Below, in pieces: positions 41,350-50,536 of a stretch of 64,000 nt of DNA. The position numbers were made by a program, and so were the translations under genes. The notes under the pieces were generated by a model. The model worked only from the letters and a program-made list of their open reading frames with translations. It had not been told where the DNA came from and ran no database searches. Each line of letters starts with the position of its first letter. Within the stretch, counting starts at the first letter, position 1. This DNA comes from Psychroserpens sp. Hel_I_66. Its GTDB lineage: Bacteria > Bacteroidota > Bacteroidia > Flavobacteriales > Flavobacteriaceae. The stretch covers positions 2,170,001-2,234,000 of the forward strand of contig NZ_JUGU01000001.1 of NCBI RefSeq assembly GCF_000799465.1, written 5' to 3'.

Positions 41350-42531
41350 TTAGTTTTTAGAAGATGTAAATGTATCGTTATGGTTATAGATGATCCCGTG
41401 GATGATGTCAAAATTTATAGCTCCGGAAAAATGGCCTTCTCCCTTCGCTTTTCGTTCCATCATATTATACTTTTCACCTTTACTTGTTGGCTGCATATTC
41501 ACCTCATATTTGTTACCGTAAAAACTTTTGGTGTTGTTACCAACGACTTTTAGGCTATAGTCATTGTCCTTTGGATAGAATAAATGGATTTTAGAATATT
41601 CTGAAAACAGATCAAAGCGTTTAAAATCTGAATCCCAATTGTAAAAGAAATAGGTACTATTGAAGTCGGTTATGGACACATTTTGATTTATTTGGCCTAA
41701 TTCAAGTTTAGAAAATTCCGAAATTAGTTTAACATCCTGCAAGCTACCAATCAAACCTTTAGAGATATTATTAAAATTATAATTACCTCCAATGACAGCT
41801 TCTGCCCTAAAATTTGCATTCTCAATTTTGAACTCGTTATAATTATTGAATAACTGTTTTGCATAAAAGAACCCACGTTTTAAAACAACAGACAACTCAT
41901 TCATGCTATCATCTAACATAGTAATTTGAGAATCTTTACCATTGATTTTAAGCTTTATATATGGCGGAATTTTAATTACAAATTGACTTCGCAATATTTT
42001 TACGTTTGCTTTTCTAATGCTTTTTAGGTTTCCGTTGTCGTCTTTAGTTTTGAACTTATCATTAAAATAGGCAAAGGGAGCCATTAGTTTTCCGAAGTTA
42101 TTATTACGAATTTCCCTAACAATAGAATCTTTGGATTTTCTTACGATAGTATCATTGGCGTTTCTTGAATTGTCATAATCTATAACGAGTGCGTTGGGAG
42201 CATCATAAGCATACGTCACATTAGAAATCTGGGTGACACTATTTGCCATTAACGTGATATGGTTGTCATATTTAGTAGCTAACACTTTAATGCTTTCCAA
42301 TTTCTTTTCAATTTCTTTTTTTGAATAGCCATCAAACTCTAAGGAATAATTAAAATGGATTTTGTCATCTGTAGAGGTTTCGATGCCAACGGTCGTGTTT
42401 TCTAGATTAAAAATGACAGTTGTATTTTTATCTGCGGAAAAATTCTCGGAATACACCGTTTTTTTCTGTGCAAAAACAGTGATTGATGTGATGAGCATCA
42501 ATGCACTTATTTTAAATGTTAATGGTTTCAT
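41350..42531 (-). CDS. Secreted beta-strand-repeat protein (DUF4097-like pattern)
   Basis: A 393-aa exported protein with signal peptide MKPLTFKISALMLITSITVFAQ cleaved near residue 21. The mature region shows successive short beta strands (TTVIFNLENTTVGIETSTDD, IHFNYSLEF, LKRGFFYAKQLFNNYNEFKI, VKLISEFSKLELGQINQNVS), like the DUF4097-type putative adhesins that often follow anti-sigma genes in Bacteroidota. The family call is tentative. It overlaps the anti-sigma gene by 20 bp, which suggests translational coupling. Confidence 0.72.
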   Translation of the reverse strand: MKPLTFKISALMLITSITVFAQKKTVYSENFSADKNTTVIFNLENTTVGIETSTDDKIHFNYSLEFDGYSKKEIEKKLESIKVLATKYDNHITLMANSVTQISNVTYAYDAPNALVIDYDNSRNANDTIVRKSKDSIVREIRNNNFGKLMAPFAYFNDKFKTKDDNGNLKSIRKANVKILRSQFVIKIPPYIKLKINGKDSQITMLDDSMNELSVVLKRGFFYAKQLFNNYNEFKIENANFRAEAVIGGNYNFNNISKGLIGSLQDVKLISEFSKLELGQINQNVSITDFNSTYFFYNWDSDFKRFDLFSEYSKIHLFYPKDNDYSLKVVGNNTKSFYGNKYEVNMQPTSKGEKYNMMERKAKGEGHFSGAINFDIIHGIIYNHNDTFTSSKN

Positions 42532-43060
42532 GCGGTTCGGTTTTTTGATTTAAAATAGTGATGTGCTCTTGAATGTCCTTTAATAATTTTAGTCTAGTTT
42601 GAAGGTTCTCAACAAGAGATTCTATGACCATAATATTGTTGTTATCTGTTTTAAACTGCTTAGAGATGTCTTTATAATCTCTGTCTAAATCATCTAACTT
42701 ATCTCTGTATCGTTTTACCAATTTTTCATCATTAGCAACCCTTACAAACTGCTTCCACTCTTGATCTATACTTGCCAAATACTTTTTTTCTATGGCTTCA
42801 ATTTGAGTTTCCATTGACGATTCTACGATTGTACTTGAAGTGGTCTCAATTGTTTTAAACAATGTGAAGGTTAATGCTAAAAACAACGTGATGATCGCTG
42901 CAGTTTTAACTAAGTAACCTGTACTTATTATAGATGTTCGACGTGGCCTTGAAGCTTTGAGCTTATCGTAAAACTCTTGTCTGTGATGGTCTGGCAATTG
43001 CGCTCGAGAAGTTGGAAATTGATCAGTTTCTTTGAATAATTCTCTAATATCTCTTTTCAT
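42512..43060 (-). CDS. Putative anti-sigma factor, single-pass membrane protein
   Basis: A 182-aa protein. A cytoplasmic N-terminal region (MKRDIRELFKETDQFPTSRA) of about 45 residues precedes one membrane helix at about 50-68 (AAIITLFLALTFTLF). The rest is a periplasmic coiled-coil-like region rich in Lys, Asp and Leu (about 75-175). The 17-bp overlap with the upstream sigma-factor gene and this topology point to an anti-sigma factor that senses an envelope signal. It has no zinc-binding HxxxCxxC motif, so it is not a ZAS-type anti-sigma. Confidence 0.78.
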   Translation of the reverse strand: MKRDIRELFKETDQFPTSRAQLPDHHRQEFYDKLKASRPRRTSIISTGYLVKTAAIITLFLALTFTLFKTIETTSSTIVESSMETQIEAIEKKYLASIDQEWKQFVRVANDEKLVKRYRDKLDDLDRDYKDISKQFKTDNNNIMVIESLVENLQTRLKLLKDIQEHITILNQKTEPHETINI

Positions 43061-43592
43061 TGTAATGCTTTTTCAAAAGCTCTTGAAGCTTTAATTTACC
43101 TCTTCTTAAATGTGTTCTTGATGTTTTTACCGGGATATTCAATATGTTTGAAATCTCTTTATGATCGTAACCTTCAATAAGATATAACTTGACGACGATT
43201 TGATATTTTTTATCTAAAGTTTCTACAGCGTCGAGGATTTGTTGCTTGGAAATTTCCGAAGAAAACATCCAATCGTCATCGTCATTTTCAATGTGTAGAT
43301 TCGCCACATCTGTTTCTATAAACTCAAATCGTTTTTTCTTTAATTCGTCAATACATTGGTTGATCACGATACGCTTTAACCATGCGCCAAAAGTAAAATC
43401 TGGTTGGTAATTTTCAATTTTAGAAAATGCTTTTATAAAACTTTCTTGCATGGCATCTTTGGCTTCTTCAGTTCTTAAATATCTGCACGATATTTGAAAC
43501 ATTGCTCCGCTGTACAAATCATAAATTTGCATCATGGCCTTTTCATCCCCTTTCTTACAACGCTCGATTAAAATGTTGTGGTCTTTTGACAT
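43044..43592 (-). CDS. ECF-type RNA polymerase sigma factor
   Basis: A 182-aa sigma-70 family protein. Region 2 is at about 20-88: YDLYSGAMFQISCRYLRTEE, AKDAMQESFIKAFSKIENYQ, FGAWLKRIVINQCIDELKK. Region 4 is at about 120-172 (LDKKYQIVVKLYLIEGYDHK, EISNILNIPVKTSRTHLRRG). There is no sigma 1 or 3 region, as expected for ECF factors. It heads an operon with an anti-sigma and two secreted proteins. The 12-mer at 43254-43265 encodes F-S-S-E in the linker between the two regions. Confidence 0.95.
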   Translation of the reverse strand: MSKDHNILIERCKKGDEKAMMQIYDLYSGAMFQISCRYLRTEEAKDAMQESFIKAFSKIENYQPDFTFGAWLKRIVINQCIDELKKKRFEFIETDVANLHIENDDDDWMFSSEISKQQILDAVETLDKKYQIVVKLYLIEGYDHKEISNILNIPVKTSRTHLRRGKLKLQELLKKHYNEKRY

Positions 43593-43709
43593 TTAGTTTT
43601 GGTTAGCTTTCAATAACAATAACGACAGAAAATATTAAGGGTTTCATAATTGTGCTAAATAATTTTATAAAAGTGATTATATTTAGCGATAATGAACTCA
43701 ATTCTAAAC

Positions 43710-44690
43710 ATGAAATTTACCTTTTCCTACTTATCTGTACTTCTGTTTATAAATTTTGGTTTCTCACAAACTAAGATTATTGATAGTGAAACCGCATATC
43801 CTGTATCTTACGCAACCATCTCATTTGGTGATGGCCAAGGGCTCTTTGCAGATGATGATGGTATGTTTATTTTCACAAAAAAACTATATAAAGATGTAGA
43901 TTCTATTTTTATATCTTCTTTGGGCTACAAAGACCTCGCATTGGCTACAGTTAATTTACCAAAGATTATTGAAATGCAGATTGAGCACGATAAATTAGAT
44001 GAGGTTGTCGTGACCGCAAAAATTGATAGAAAGTTTAAAGAAGAAACCATTAAGCCTTATTTAGACGACGACTATTATAAATGTTGGCTTCCAACTATTG
44101 AAAGTGAGATTGCTGTCTTTTTTCCTAACGGAAATGAAAAACTTAAAAAAGTTACTTCTGTTTTATTTCCATTTGCCCTAGAATCCCGTGATTGGGACAA
44201 ACGTAATCGTGCCAATGCAGATAAGCGGAAATTCTCAACATTATTCAAAGTTAAGTTTTATAAAAACAATGATGGCTTACCTGGAGAAGTCATGACCTAC
44301 ACGAATATCGTTTTTAGGGTTACCGAAAAAAATGGTGACGAATTTGAACTCGATGTTTCTGAGCACGATTTGTTCATTCCAGATAATGGGTTTTTCGTCT
44401 CGCTACAAGTTTTGGGCTACACAGATGACAAAGGGAAGTTACTACCTAACAAAAAGTATAAAGAAATTAAAGGCAGGTCAGGAACCGTTAAAATACCAAC
44501 TAACTTTAGACCATTACTCCCTTTTACAAATGAAATAGATAGCCATAATACCTATATTAAACGTGTATTTATTAGTGGTAACAATTGGGTTCAGTTTAAA
44601 AAAGGAAATGGAATAGAATCCAGTCTTTTAAAAACTGATCTCTATAATTATGGTGTTGGTCTAAATTATAATGAGTATCGAGATGAATAG
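43710..44690 (+). CDS. Secreted protein with CarboxypepD_reg-like N-terminal domain
   Basis: A 326-aa exported protein; ATG at 43710 starts the signal peptide MKFTFSYLSVLLFINFGFSQ. Residues about 20-100 form a carboxypeptidase-regulatory-like beta sandwich (DSETAYPVSYATISFGDGQG, ISSLGYKDL, EVVVTAKI), which in Bacteroidota often precedes TonB plugs. Here it is followed by an unrelated domain of about 220 residues (VTSVLFPFALE..., YKNNDGLPGEVMTYTNIVF) with no barrel. It may be a surface or periplasmic carrier domain; function unknown. Its end overlaps the DoxX gene. Confidence 0.8.
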   Translation: MKFTFSYLSVLLFINFGFSQTKIIDSETAYPVSYATISFGDGQGLFADDDGMFIFTKKLYKDVDSIFISSLGYKDLALATVNLPKIIEMQIEHDKLDEVVVTAKIDRKFKEETIKPYLDDDYYKCWLPTIESEIAVFFPNGNEKLKKVTSVLFPFALESRDWDKRNRANADKRKFSTLFKVKFYKNNDGLPGEVMTYTNIVFRVTEKNGDEFELDVSEHDLFIPDNGFFVSLQVLGYTDDKGKLLPNKKYKEIKGRSGTVKIPTNFRPLLPFTNEIDSHNTYIKRVFISGNNWVQFKKGNGIESSLLKTDLYNYGVGLNYNEYRDE

Positions 44691-45036
44691 CGCCTGGCAT
44701 TTATATCTTATGGCTGCAGTTTACGTTTTTGCAGGTTTAATACATTTTGTAAAACCAAAAATGTACATGCGCATCATGCCAAAATATTTACCAAATCACA
44801 AAGCATTGGTCTATTTAAGTGGCATTGCGGAAGTTGTTTTAGGCCTAGCACTACTAATACCATCATTGAGAACCTTTGCAGTGTATGGTATCATTGCCAT
44901 GCTCTTGATATTTTTATTGGTACATTTTTATATGCTCACTGGAAAAAAAGCATCTGCAGGCATCCCAAAATGGATTTTGATATTACGCATCCCATTACAG
45001 TTTGGATTAATATATTGGGCTTGGGTTTATGTTTAA
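44671..45036 (+). CDS. DoxX-like small membrane protein
   Basis: A 121-aa protein with four membrane helices. It matches the DoxX/DoxD-like family: YVFAGLIHFVKPKMYMRIMP, then YLSGIAEVVLGLALLIPSLR, IAMLLIFLLVHFYMLTG and a last helix ending WAWVYV. The family's biochemical role is unclear. The ATG at 44671 overlaps the previous gene by 20 bp; an in-frame ATG at 44683 reduces the overlap to 8 bp. Translational coupling with the upstream gene is likely. Confidence 0.88.
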   Translation: MSIEMNSAWHLYLMAAVYVFAGLIHFVKPKMYMRIMPKYLPNHKALVYLSGIAEVVLGLALLIPSLRTFAVYGIIAMLLIFLLVHFYMLTGKKASAGIPKWILILRIPLQFGLIYWAWVYV

Positions 45037-45044
45037 TCCTTTTA

Positions 45045-45056
45045 TTTTCTTCGGAA
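45045..45056 (+). repeat. Dispersed 12-mer, intergenic copy
   Basis: TTTTCTTCGGAA, 9 bp behind the DoxX stop codon. It is followed by ATTTTAAAA, the most common AT-rich context. Confidence 0.95.
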
Positions 45057-45200
45057 ATTTTAAAACTTCCACACCGTTTAGCTATTTTTTAAATTAAACT
45101 TTATGCCATTCTTACAACTTCACTTTGATTATTCCCCAAATAACCCTTAAATTGTTATAGTTAAACATTCACATCTTAATAGATATTTCTCTAAAAAATT

Positions 45201-46091
45201 ATGGCATTTATTGACTATTATAAAATTTTAGATATTGATAAAAGTGCTTCCAATGCAGATATCAAAAAAGCTTACCGCAAACTTGCTCGAAAATACCACC
45301 CAGATTTAAATCCTAATGACAAAGAAGCAGAGGTGAAGTTTAAGCAAATCAATGAGGCTAACGAAGTTTTGAGCAATGCCGAAAATCGTAAAAAATACGA
45401 TGCTTACGGTGAAAACTGGAAACATGGTGAAGCTTATGAGCAACAATCCCAGCACCAGAGAGCATCTCGACAACGACAACATTCACAATCTTCACAATTT
45501 GATGGGTTTGGAGATGGTGATTATTCAGATTTTTTTGAATCTATGTTTGGCGGAGGATTTTCAAACAGACGATCTTCAACACAATTTCGCGGACAAGATT
45601 TCAATGCCACTTTACAATTGAATTTAAAGGATGTCTTTACTTCCCAAAAACAGGTGTTAACCGTAAACGGAAATAACATTAGACTAACCATTCCCGCTGG
45701 TGTAACCAATGGTCAAATTATAAAAATAAAAGGAAAAGGTGGTGAAGGTATCAATGGTGGACCAAATGGTGATTTACTAATTCAGTTTGATATCATCAAT
45801 GATACAGAATTTAGACGTGATGGTGAGCATTTATATAAGACCATTGATTTAGATCTATATAAAGCAGTATTGGGAGGAGACCTTACCGTTAATACTTTTG
45901 ATGGCAAAGTAAAATTGAATATCAAACCACTTACCCAAAGTGGATCTCAAGTTAAATTAAAAGGAAAAGGTTTCCCTATTTATAAAAAAGATAGAGCATT
46001 TGGAGATTTATTTATAACTTATAATGTAAAGCTCCCAACCAAACTCAGCGATAAGGAAAAAGAACTTTTTGAAGAACTTGCAAAATTATAA
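45201..46091 (+). CDS. cbpA: DnaJ-class co-chaperone CbpA-like
   Basis: A 296-aa Hsp40. The J domain (1-70) has [17 protein letters not shown] with the HPD tripeptide. A Gln/Ser/Arg-rich linker and a Gly/Phe stretch ([11 protein letters not shown]) follow, then the two beta-sandwich substrate-binding domains (about 130-290). The Cys-rich zinc domain of DnaJ is absent, so it is the class II/CbpA type. It would stimulate DnaK. The downstream cbpM-like gene, 5 bp away, encodes its expected modulator. Confidence 0.95.
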   Translation: MAFIDYYKILDIDKSASNADIKKAYRKLARKYHPDLNPNDKEAEVKFKQINEANEVLSNAENRKKYDAYGENWKHGEAYEQQSQHQRASRQRQHSQSSQFDGFGDGDYSDFFESMFGGGFSNRRSSTQFRGQDFNATLQLNLKDVFTSQKQVLTVNGNNIRLTIPAGVTNGQIIKIKGKGGEGINGGPNGDLLIQFDIINDTEFRRDGEHLYKTIDLDLYKAVLGGDLTVNTFDGKVKLNIKPLTQSGSQVKLKGKGFPIYKKDRAFGDLFITYNVKLPTKLSDKEKELFEELAKL

Positions 46092-46096
46092 AAGCT

Positions 46097-46399
46097 ATGG
46101 AAGACAAAAATTATATCCCACTTCAAGACTTGTGCTCACATTATCAATTGGAAATCACTTTTTTTCAAGATTTGCAAAACCACGGTTTACTTGAAGTCAC
46201 TACCATAAAAAAAACCTATTACATTCATGAAAATCACATTGCTAATGTTGAAAAAATGGTACGTTTACATAAAGATCTCAATTTGAATTATGAGGGTATA
46301 GATACTGTGTTTAACTTGCTTAACAAGATTGAAACTTTGCAGTTGGAGCTGAATACAGCAAAAAATCGATTGCGTAGATTTGAAGACTTCAAAATTTAA
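46097..46399 (+). CDS. cbpM: Chaperone modulator CbpM
   Basis: A 100-aa MerR-like helix-turn-helix protein that in E. coli binds the J domain of CbpA and inhibits it. The pattern IPLQDLCSHYQLEITFFQDL, then HGLLEVTTIKKTYYIHENHI and a C-terminal coiled coil (LLNKIETLQLELNTAKNRL), fits the family. The pairing with cbpA is the usual operon. Confidence 0.9.
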   Translation: MEDKNYIPLQDLCSHYQLEITFFQDLQNHGLLEVTTIKKTYYIHENHIANVEKMVRLHKDLNLNYEGIDTVFNLLNKIETLQLELNTAKNRLRRFEDFKI

Positions 46400-46405
46400 A
46401 AGTTT

Positions 46406-46957
46406 ATGAATAAATTAATTATTGTATTAATTATAATCTTCGGAATTCAAATCCCAGGTTTTTCACAAAACAATGAAAATAAAGAATTTGGAGTAACAAT
46501 TTTAAATATTGATAAATCCTATGAGTTTAAACCATACTCATCTACTTTAATTATTTTTAAAGGAAACACACATCTCATAAATAACTTTTTAGACTTAGAA
46601 AAACATATAAAAAGAACCTTTAGAAAAAAGTCCAAAAAACATAATTTAGAATTTAACTTTGAACTTAGTTCTGAAAAGTCTTATGGAGATGATCTAAAGA
46701 AAGTTCCTTCAAAAAAATATGACCCTATAGAATTTGATATCGTTTGTGAGATTTATCTCCTTGTTTCAGAAATAAAATCTTCGGCTATTAATAATATAGA
46801 TGAAAGAAATCAAATTTATAATCTTTACGTCACTTTTAAAAATAATGTAGAAAAAACGACTATTACGGAAGTCGTATTAGAAGTAAAGAGTTTGGGAACT
46901 ATTACAAGTCAGAATAAAAATATCGCAAAAGCAATTAGTGAAACCATTCTAAAATAA
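46406..46957 (+). CDS. Hypothetical secreted protein, 183 aa
   Basis: I recognise no family. A signal peptide is clear (MNKLIIVLIIIFGIQIPGFSQ). The mature protein is Lys-rich (KHIKRTFRKKSKKHNLEFNF) with beta-type segments. It may be periplasmic. It follows cbpM by 6 bp on the same strand and is probably cotranscribed, but nothing links it to the chaperone function. Very low GC relative to its neighbours. Confidence 0.65.
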   Translation: MNKLIIVLIIIFGIQIPGFSQNNENKEFGVTILNIDKSYEFKPYSSTLIIFKGNTHLINNFLDLEKHIKRTFRKKSKKHNLEFNFELSSEKSYGDDLKKVPSKKYDPIEFDIVCEIYLLVSEIKSSAINNIDERNQIYNLYVTFKNNVEKTTITEVVLEVKSLGTITSQNKNIAKAISETILK

Positions 46958-46965
46958 ATTTCAAA

Positions 46966-47652
46966 TTAAGGCGTAGAATTAGAAACCTGTAACACCTTCC
47001 CGTTGTAATACTTATTACCATTTAGAGCAAAATCCTGTATATACTTTGCCATTTCCAATGCAGTTGTTGGTGCTTGATAATCTGGGAATGCTTCTTTAAG
47101 CATTTCAGTTTGAACTGCACCTAATGCCAAAACATTAAATTGAGGCCCAGTTTCTTTATACTCCTCTGCAAGAAGTTCAGTAAGCGTGATCACTGCTCCC
47201 TTACTCGAGCTGTAAGCTGCCAGTCCAGGAAATTTCATACTGCCTTGAATTCCTCCCATCGAACTTATCGTGATGACGTGTCCATCTTTTTGCATAAAAG
47301 GAAGTACAATTCTTGTCATTTCAGCTACACCAAAAACATTAGTTTCATATATTTTTGCGAAGTCCTTAAAAGTCGTTTCACCAAACGGTTTATTAACCAA
47401 CATTCCTGCATTATTAATTAAAATATCAACGTGTTTAAATTCATCTTTGATAAACTGTTCTACTTTTTCATAGTCGTTTACCTCACACAAATCAAAAGCA
47501 AATGATGAAATATTATCAAAATTAAGATTACTTACCGGTTTTGCATTTCTAGATAAGGCCAATACGTTGTGTCCTTGATTTGCAAACAAATGCACCAATT
47601 CAAAACCAATTCCCCTACTCGTTCCTGTGATAATAATATTTTTACTCTTCAT
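46966..47652 (-). CDS. Short-chain dehydrogenase/reductase
   Basis: A 228-aa SDR. The dinucleotide motif is TGTSRGIGFELV, NNAG is in DILINNAGMLVNKPF, and the catalytic Ser and Tyr-x3-Lys are in ISSMGGIQGS and AAYSSSKGAV. The length and motifs are those of classical NAD(P)-dependent SDRs; the substrate is unknown. Its start overlaps the end of the M28 peptidase gene by 11 bp, so the two are probably one operon. Confidence 0.93.
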   Translation of the reverse strand: MKSKNIIITGTSRGIGFELVHLFANQGHNVLALSRNAKPVSNLNFDNISSFAFDLCEVNDYEKVEQFIKDEFKHVDILINNAGMLVNKPFGETTFKDFAKIYETNVFGVAEMTRIVLPFMQKDGHVITISSMGGIQGSMKFPGLAAYSSSKGAVITLTELLAEEYKETGPQFNVLALGAVQTEMLKEAFPDYQAPTTALEMAKYIQDFALNGNKYYNGKVLQVSNSTP

Positions 47653-48646
47653 TTAAAAGAACTTCTTTAGTTGGTGCATTCATCATTCCCTCTAATGCAG
47701 GAATCATTTTATTCATAAAACTAGCCATATGTTGATAATCCATTTTATCTGCCTCGTCATCTACATGATGATAGTAATCAAAGTTTGTAAAATCAAACGT
47801 TGAAATTGCATGAGCAGGTATGTTTAATTCCTTAAAAAACGGATAATTATCTGACCTAAAGAAAAGGTTCATTTCTTGAGCTTTATCAAAAAAACCGACG
47901 ACTTCCTCACCTGCATAACGGTTTAAAGTTGGTGCAAAATTAGAACGATTATATCCGCTCATGTATGCTATTGGCTTCCCTTCGGCTCTTGGTACACCTA
48001 TCATTTCAAAATTAATCATAGTATAAGCGTTAATCCCTTCTTGTTTTAATCTTTCAGCTAAATGAGCAGATCCTTTAAGTCCCATTTCTTCTGCGGAATA
48101 TAAAGTAATCAAAATACTTCTTTTATTCGTCTTGGTTTTTGCAAAATAACGACCAAACTCCATTGCTGCAATAGTGCCAGATGCATCATCGTTTGCACCA
48201 TTGGCAATAATATCGCCATCAACTTCTTTACCTTCTCCAATATGGTCATAATGTCCTCCAAGAATTATAAACTCGTTTTTTAATTTTGGGTCATTACCTT
48301 CAATGACACCTACTATATTAAATCCCTTAATGACCGGTGCTTTTTCTCCAGGTTTTGCTGCTCTCGAATTTTCAAATTCAAAATCATCCCGATACGTTTC
48401 AAAATAAGGTGTTATATTATTTTCCTTTAAGTAGCTCTCTATAAAAACTGCTGCTTTTTCAATGCCTGGTGTACCAGTTTCTCTACCGTTTAAATCATCT
48501 GAAGCCAGAAACTCCATACTTTTTTGAATTGATGATTGTTCAATCGTAACTTTTTCCGAAGAAATGGGATTGGAATTTGTACCTTTTTTGCCAGAGGAGC
48601 AGCTCCACATCGTTGCGATAAACAGTAATGAAAATAATTGTCTCAT
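47642..48646 (-). CDS. M28 family aminopeptidase, lipoprotein
   Basis: A 334-aa lipoprotein (signal LFIATMWSC). The zinc peptidase domain has the M28 ligands in GGHYDHIGEG (His), NGANDDASG (Asp), YSAEEMGLKGS (catalytic and ligand Glu pair) and IGVPRAEGK; the last His is probably in FYYHHVDDEADK-like YYHHVDDEADK. It releases N-terminal amino acids from peptides in the periplasm or at the surface. Full length. A near-exact 12-mer (48554-48565, last base differing) encodes S-S-E-E after the lipobox. Confidence 0.93.
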   Translation of the reverse strand: MRQLFSLLFIATMWSCSSGKKGTNSNPISSEKVTIEQSSIQKSMEFLASDDLNGRETGTPGIEKAAVFIESYLKENNITPYFETYRDDFEFENSRAAKPGEKAPVIKGFNIVGVIEGNDPKLKNEFIILGGHYDHIGEGKEVDGDIIANGANDDASGTIAAMEFGRYFAKTKTNKRSILITLYSAEEMGLKGSAHLAERLKQEGINAYTMINFEMIGVPRAEGKPIAYMSGYNRSNFAPTLNRYAGEEVVGFFDKAQEMNLFFRSDNYPFFKELNIPAHAISTFDFTNFDYYHHVDDEADKMDYQHMASFMNKMIPALEGMMNAPTKEVLLNEE

Positions 48647-48670
48647 ATTTATATTTTAGAATTTAAAGAT

Positions 48671-48705
48671 AAAAAAATCCCAATTCAAAAACATTGAATT
48701 GGGAT
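48671..48705 (-). terminator. Rho-independent terminator of the pdhA-pdhC operon
   Basis: An 11-bp stem (ATCCCAATTCA with TGAATTGGGAT, 48677-48705) and a 7-base loop are followed on the minus strand by a run of T residues. It lies about 60 bp behind the E2 stop. Confidence 0.88.
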
Positions 48706-48763
48706 AATTATAAGTTATGAATAAACTTCGCCTTTACAGGCTTAGCGAATATAATGTCGTTTG

Positions 48764-50533
48764 TTAAACCAACATCGTTACAGGATTTTCGATATATCCT
48801 TTTAAGGTTTGTAAAAATTGAGCTCCAGTTGCGCCATCTACAGTTCTATGGTCACAAGCCAAAGTTAATTTCATTGTATTTCCTGGTACTATTTGTCCGT
48901 TTTTAACCACTGGCTTAGAAACTATTGCTCCCACAGAAAGTATTGCAGAATTAGGCTGATTAATAATTGATGTGAAACTTTCAATACCAAACATCCCTAA
49001 GTTAGAAATGGTAAATGTACTACCTTCCATTTCATCCAATGCTAATTTTTTATTTCTTGCCTTACCAGCAAATTCCTTAACTGCTGCACCAATTTGTGGT
49101 AAGCTTTGCTCATTTGCAAATTTCACAACAGGTACTAATAACCCGTCAGGAACCGCAACTGCAACTCCAATATGAACATGGTTGTTCAATTTCATTCTAT
49201 CGTCAAACCACTGCGAGTTAACTTGTGGATGCTGCTTTAAAGCCAACGCACAAGCCTTAACGATCATATCGTTAAAAGATATTTTTGTATCTGGCAGCGA
49301 GTTATATTGTACTCTAAAAGCCATTGCATTGTCCATATCAAACTCCACATTTAAATAGTAATGTGGTGCAGTAAATTTAGATTTTGCTAAGTTTTTAGCA
49401 ATTGCCTTACGCATATTTGAATTTGGAATCTCATCAAAATCTTCTTGACCAGTTGGTACAAACTTACCAACAGATGCAGCCTGGGAACCAGGTGTGAAAT
49501 TCTCAATATCGCGTTTTACGATACGTCCATTTTCTCCACTACCTTTTAATTGGGATAATTTAATGCCTTTCTCCTCTGCCATTTTTTTGGCTAAAGGCGA
49601 CACGAATATTCTACCAGAATCTGAACTTGAACTTGAAGCTTTAGTTTCTTGCTTAGGCGTATCTTTTTTAGTCTCCGTTTTTGAACTTTCCTCGCTCTCT
49701 TTGGTTTTTAATTCTTTTTCTTCGGAAGATGAATCTTTCGATGTTTCTTTAGTTTCAGGCTTTGATGAAGACTTTTCTTCGGAAGATGAGCCTCCAGCCT
49801 TAAAGTTATTAGCCACACCTGAAACATCAGTTCCTTCTGGGCCAATGATAGCCAAAAGTGCATCTACTTTTGCAGACTCTCCTTCATCTAAACCAATATG
49901 TAAAAGCGTTCCAGATTGAAATGATTCAAACTCCATAGTTGCTTTATCGGTTTCGATTTCTGCGAGAATATCACCTTCTTCAACCTCATCACCTACTTTT
50001 TTCAACCATGTTGCAACCGTTCCTTCTTCCATAGTGTCGCTTAAACGTGGCATGGTTACAACGATTACACCATCTGGTAAATCTTGAGACTTTTCTACTC
50101 TATCGTCTTTTTTATTTTCTTTTTTATCTTCTTTGTCTTTCTTATTTTCTTCGGAAGAAGATTCTTTTTTACTGTCGTCGCTATCTTTAGTTTCTTCTAT
50201 GTCCTCTTCATCACTATCATCATCTGATGACTCATCATCATCTTGTGCTTTAGCTTCCGAAGCATTACCGTTAAGATGCTCTGAAATATCCTCTCCTTCT
50301 TCACCAATGATCGCCAAAAGTGTATCTACCTTTGCGGTTTCTCCTTCCTGGATGCCAATATGAAGCAGTGTACCTTCATTAAAGGACTCAAACTCCATCG
50401 TTGCCTTATCGGTTTCAATCTCTGCGAGAATGTCGCCTTCCTCTATTTTATCTCCTACTTTTTTCAACCACGTTGCGACGGTTCCTTCTTCCATGGTGTC
50501 GCTCAAACGAGGCATATTAATTATCTCTGCCAT
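48764..50533 (-). CDS. pdhC: Pyruvate dehydrogenase E2, dihydrolipoyl acetyltransferase with two lipoyl domains
   Basis: Transfers acetyl from lipoate to CoA in the pyruvate dehydrogenase complex. Two near-identical lipoyl domains (about 1-77 and 160-236) both contain EIETDKATMEFESF with the lipoylated Lys. Each is followed by a very acidic, Ser/Lys-rich linker. The subunit-binding domain is at about 315-350 (FVSPLAKKMAEEKGIKLSQL), and the catalytic domain ends with CDHRTVDGATGAQFLQTLKG. Three exact copies of the iterated 12-mer (49716, 49773, 50145) lie in the linkers and encode S-S-E-E-(K/N). It starts 3 bp after the pdhA stop. Confidence 0.96.
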   Translation of the reverse strand: MAEIINMPRLSDTMEEGTVATWLKKVGDKIEEGDILAEIETDKATMEFESFNEGTLLHIGIQEGETAKVDTLLAIIGEEGEDISEHLNGNASEAKAQDDDESSDDDSDEEDIEETKDSDDSKKESSSEENKKDKEDKKENKKDDRVEKSQDLPDGVIVVTMPRLSDTMEEGTVATWLKKVGDEVEEGDILAEIETDKATMEFESFQSGTLLHIGLDEGESAKVDALLAIIGPEGTDVSGVANNFKAGGSSSEEKSSSKPETKETSKDSSSEEKELKTKESEESSKTETKKDTPKQETKASSSSSDSGRIFVSPLAKKMAEEKGIKLSQLKGSGENGRIVKRDIENFTPGSQAASVGKFVPTGQEDFDEIPNSNMRKAIAKNLAKSKFTAPHYYLNVEFDMDNAMAFRVQYNSLPDTKISFNDMIVKACALALKQHPQVNSQWFDDRMKLNNHVHIGVAVAVPDGLLVPVVKFANEQSLPQIGAAVKEFAGKARNKKLALDEMEGSTFTISNLGMFGIESFTSIINQPNSAILSVGAIVSKPVVKNGQIVPGNTMKLTLACDHRTVDGATGAQFLQTLKGYIENPVTMLV

Positions 50534-50536
50534 TGC

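Noticed and set aside
49494..49919. Long plus-strand frame opposite the E2 gene
   Set aside because: It is the antisense of the acidic Ser/Glu linker and shows only low-complexity Ser/Leu/Phe runs. The E2 gene on the other strand is certain.
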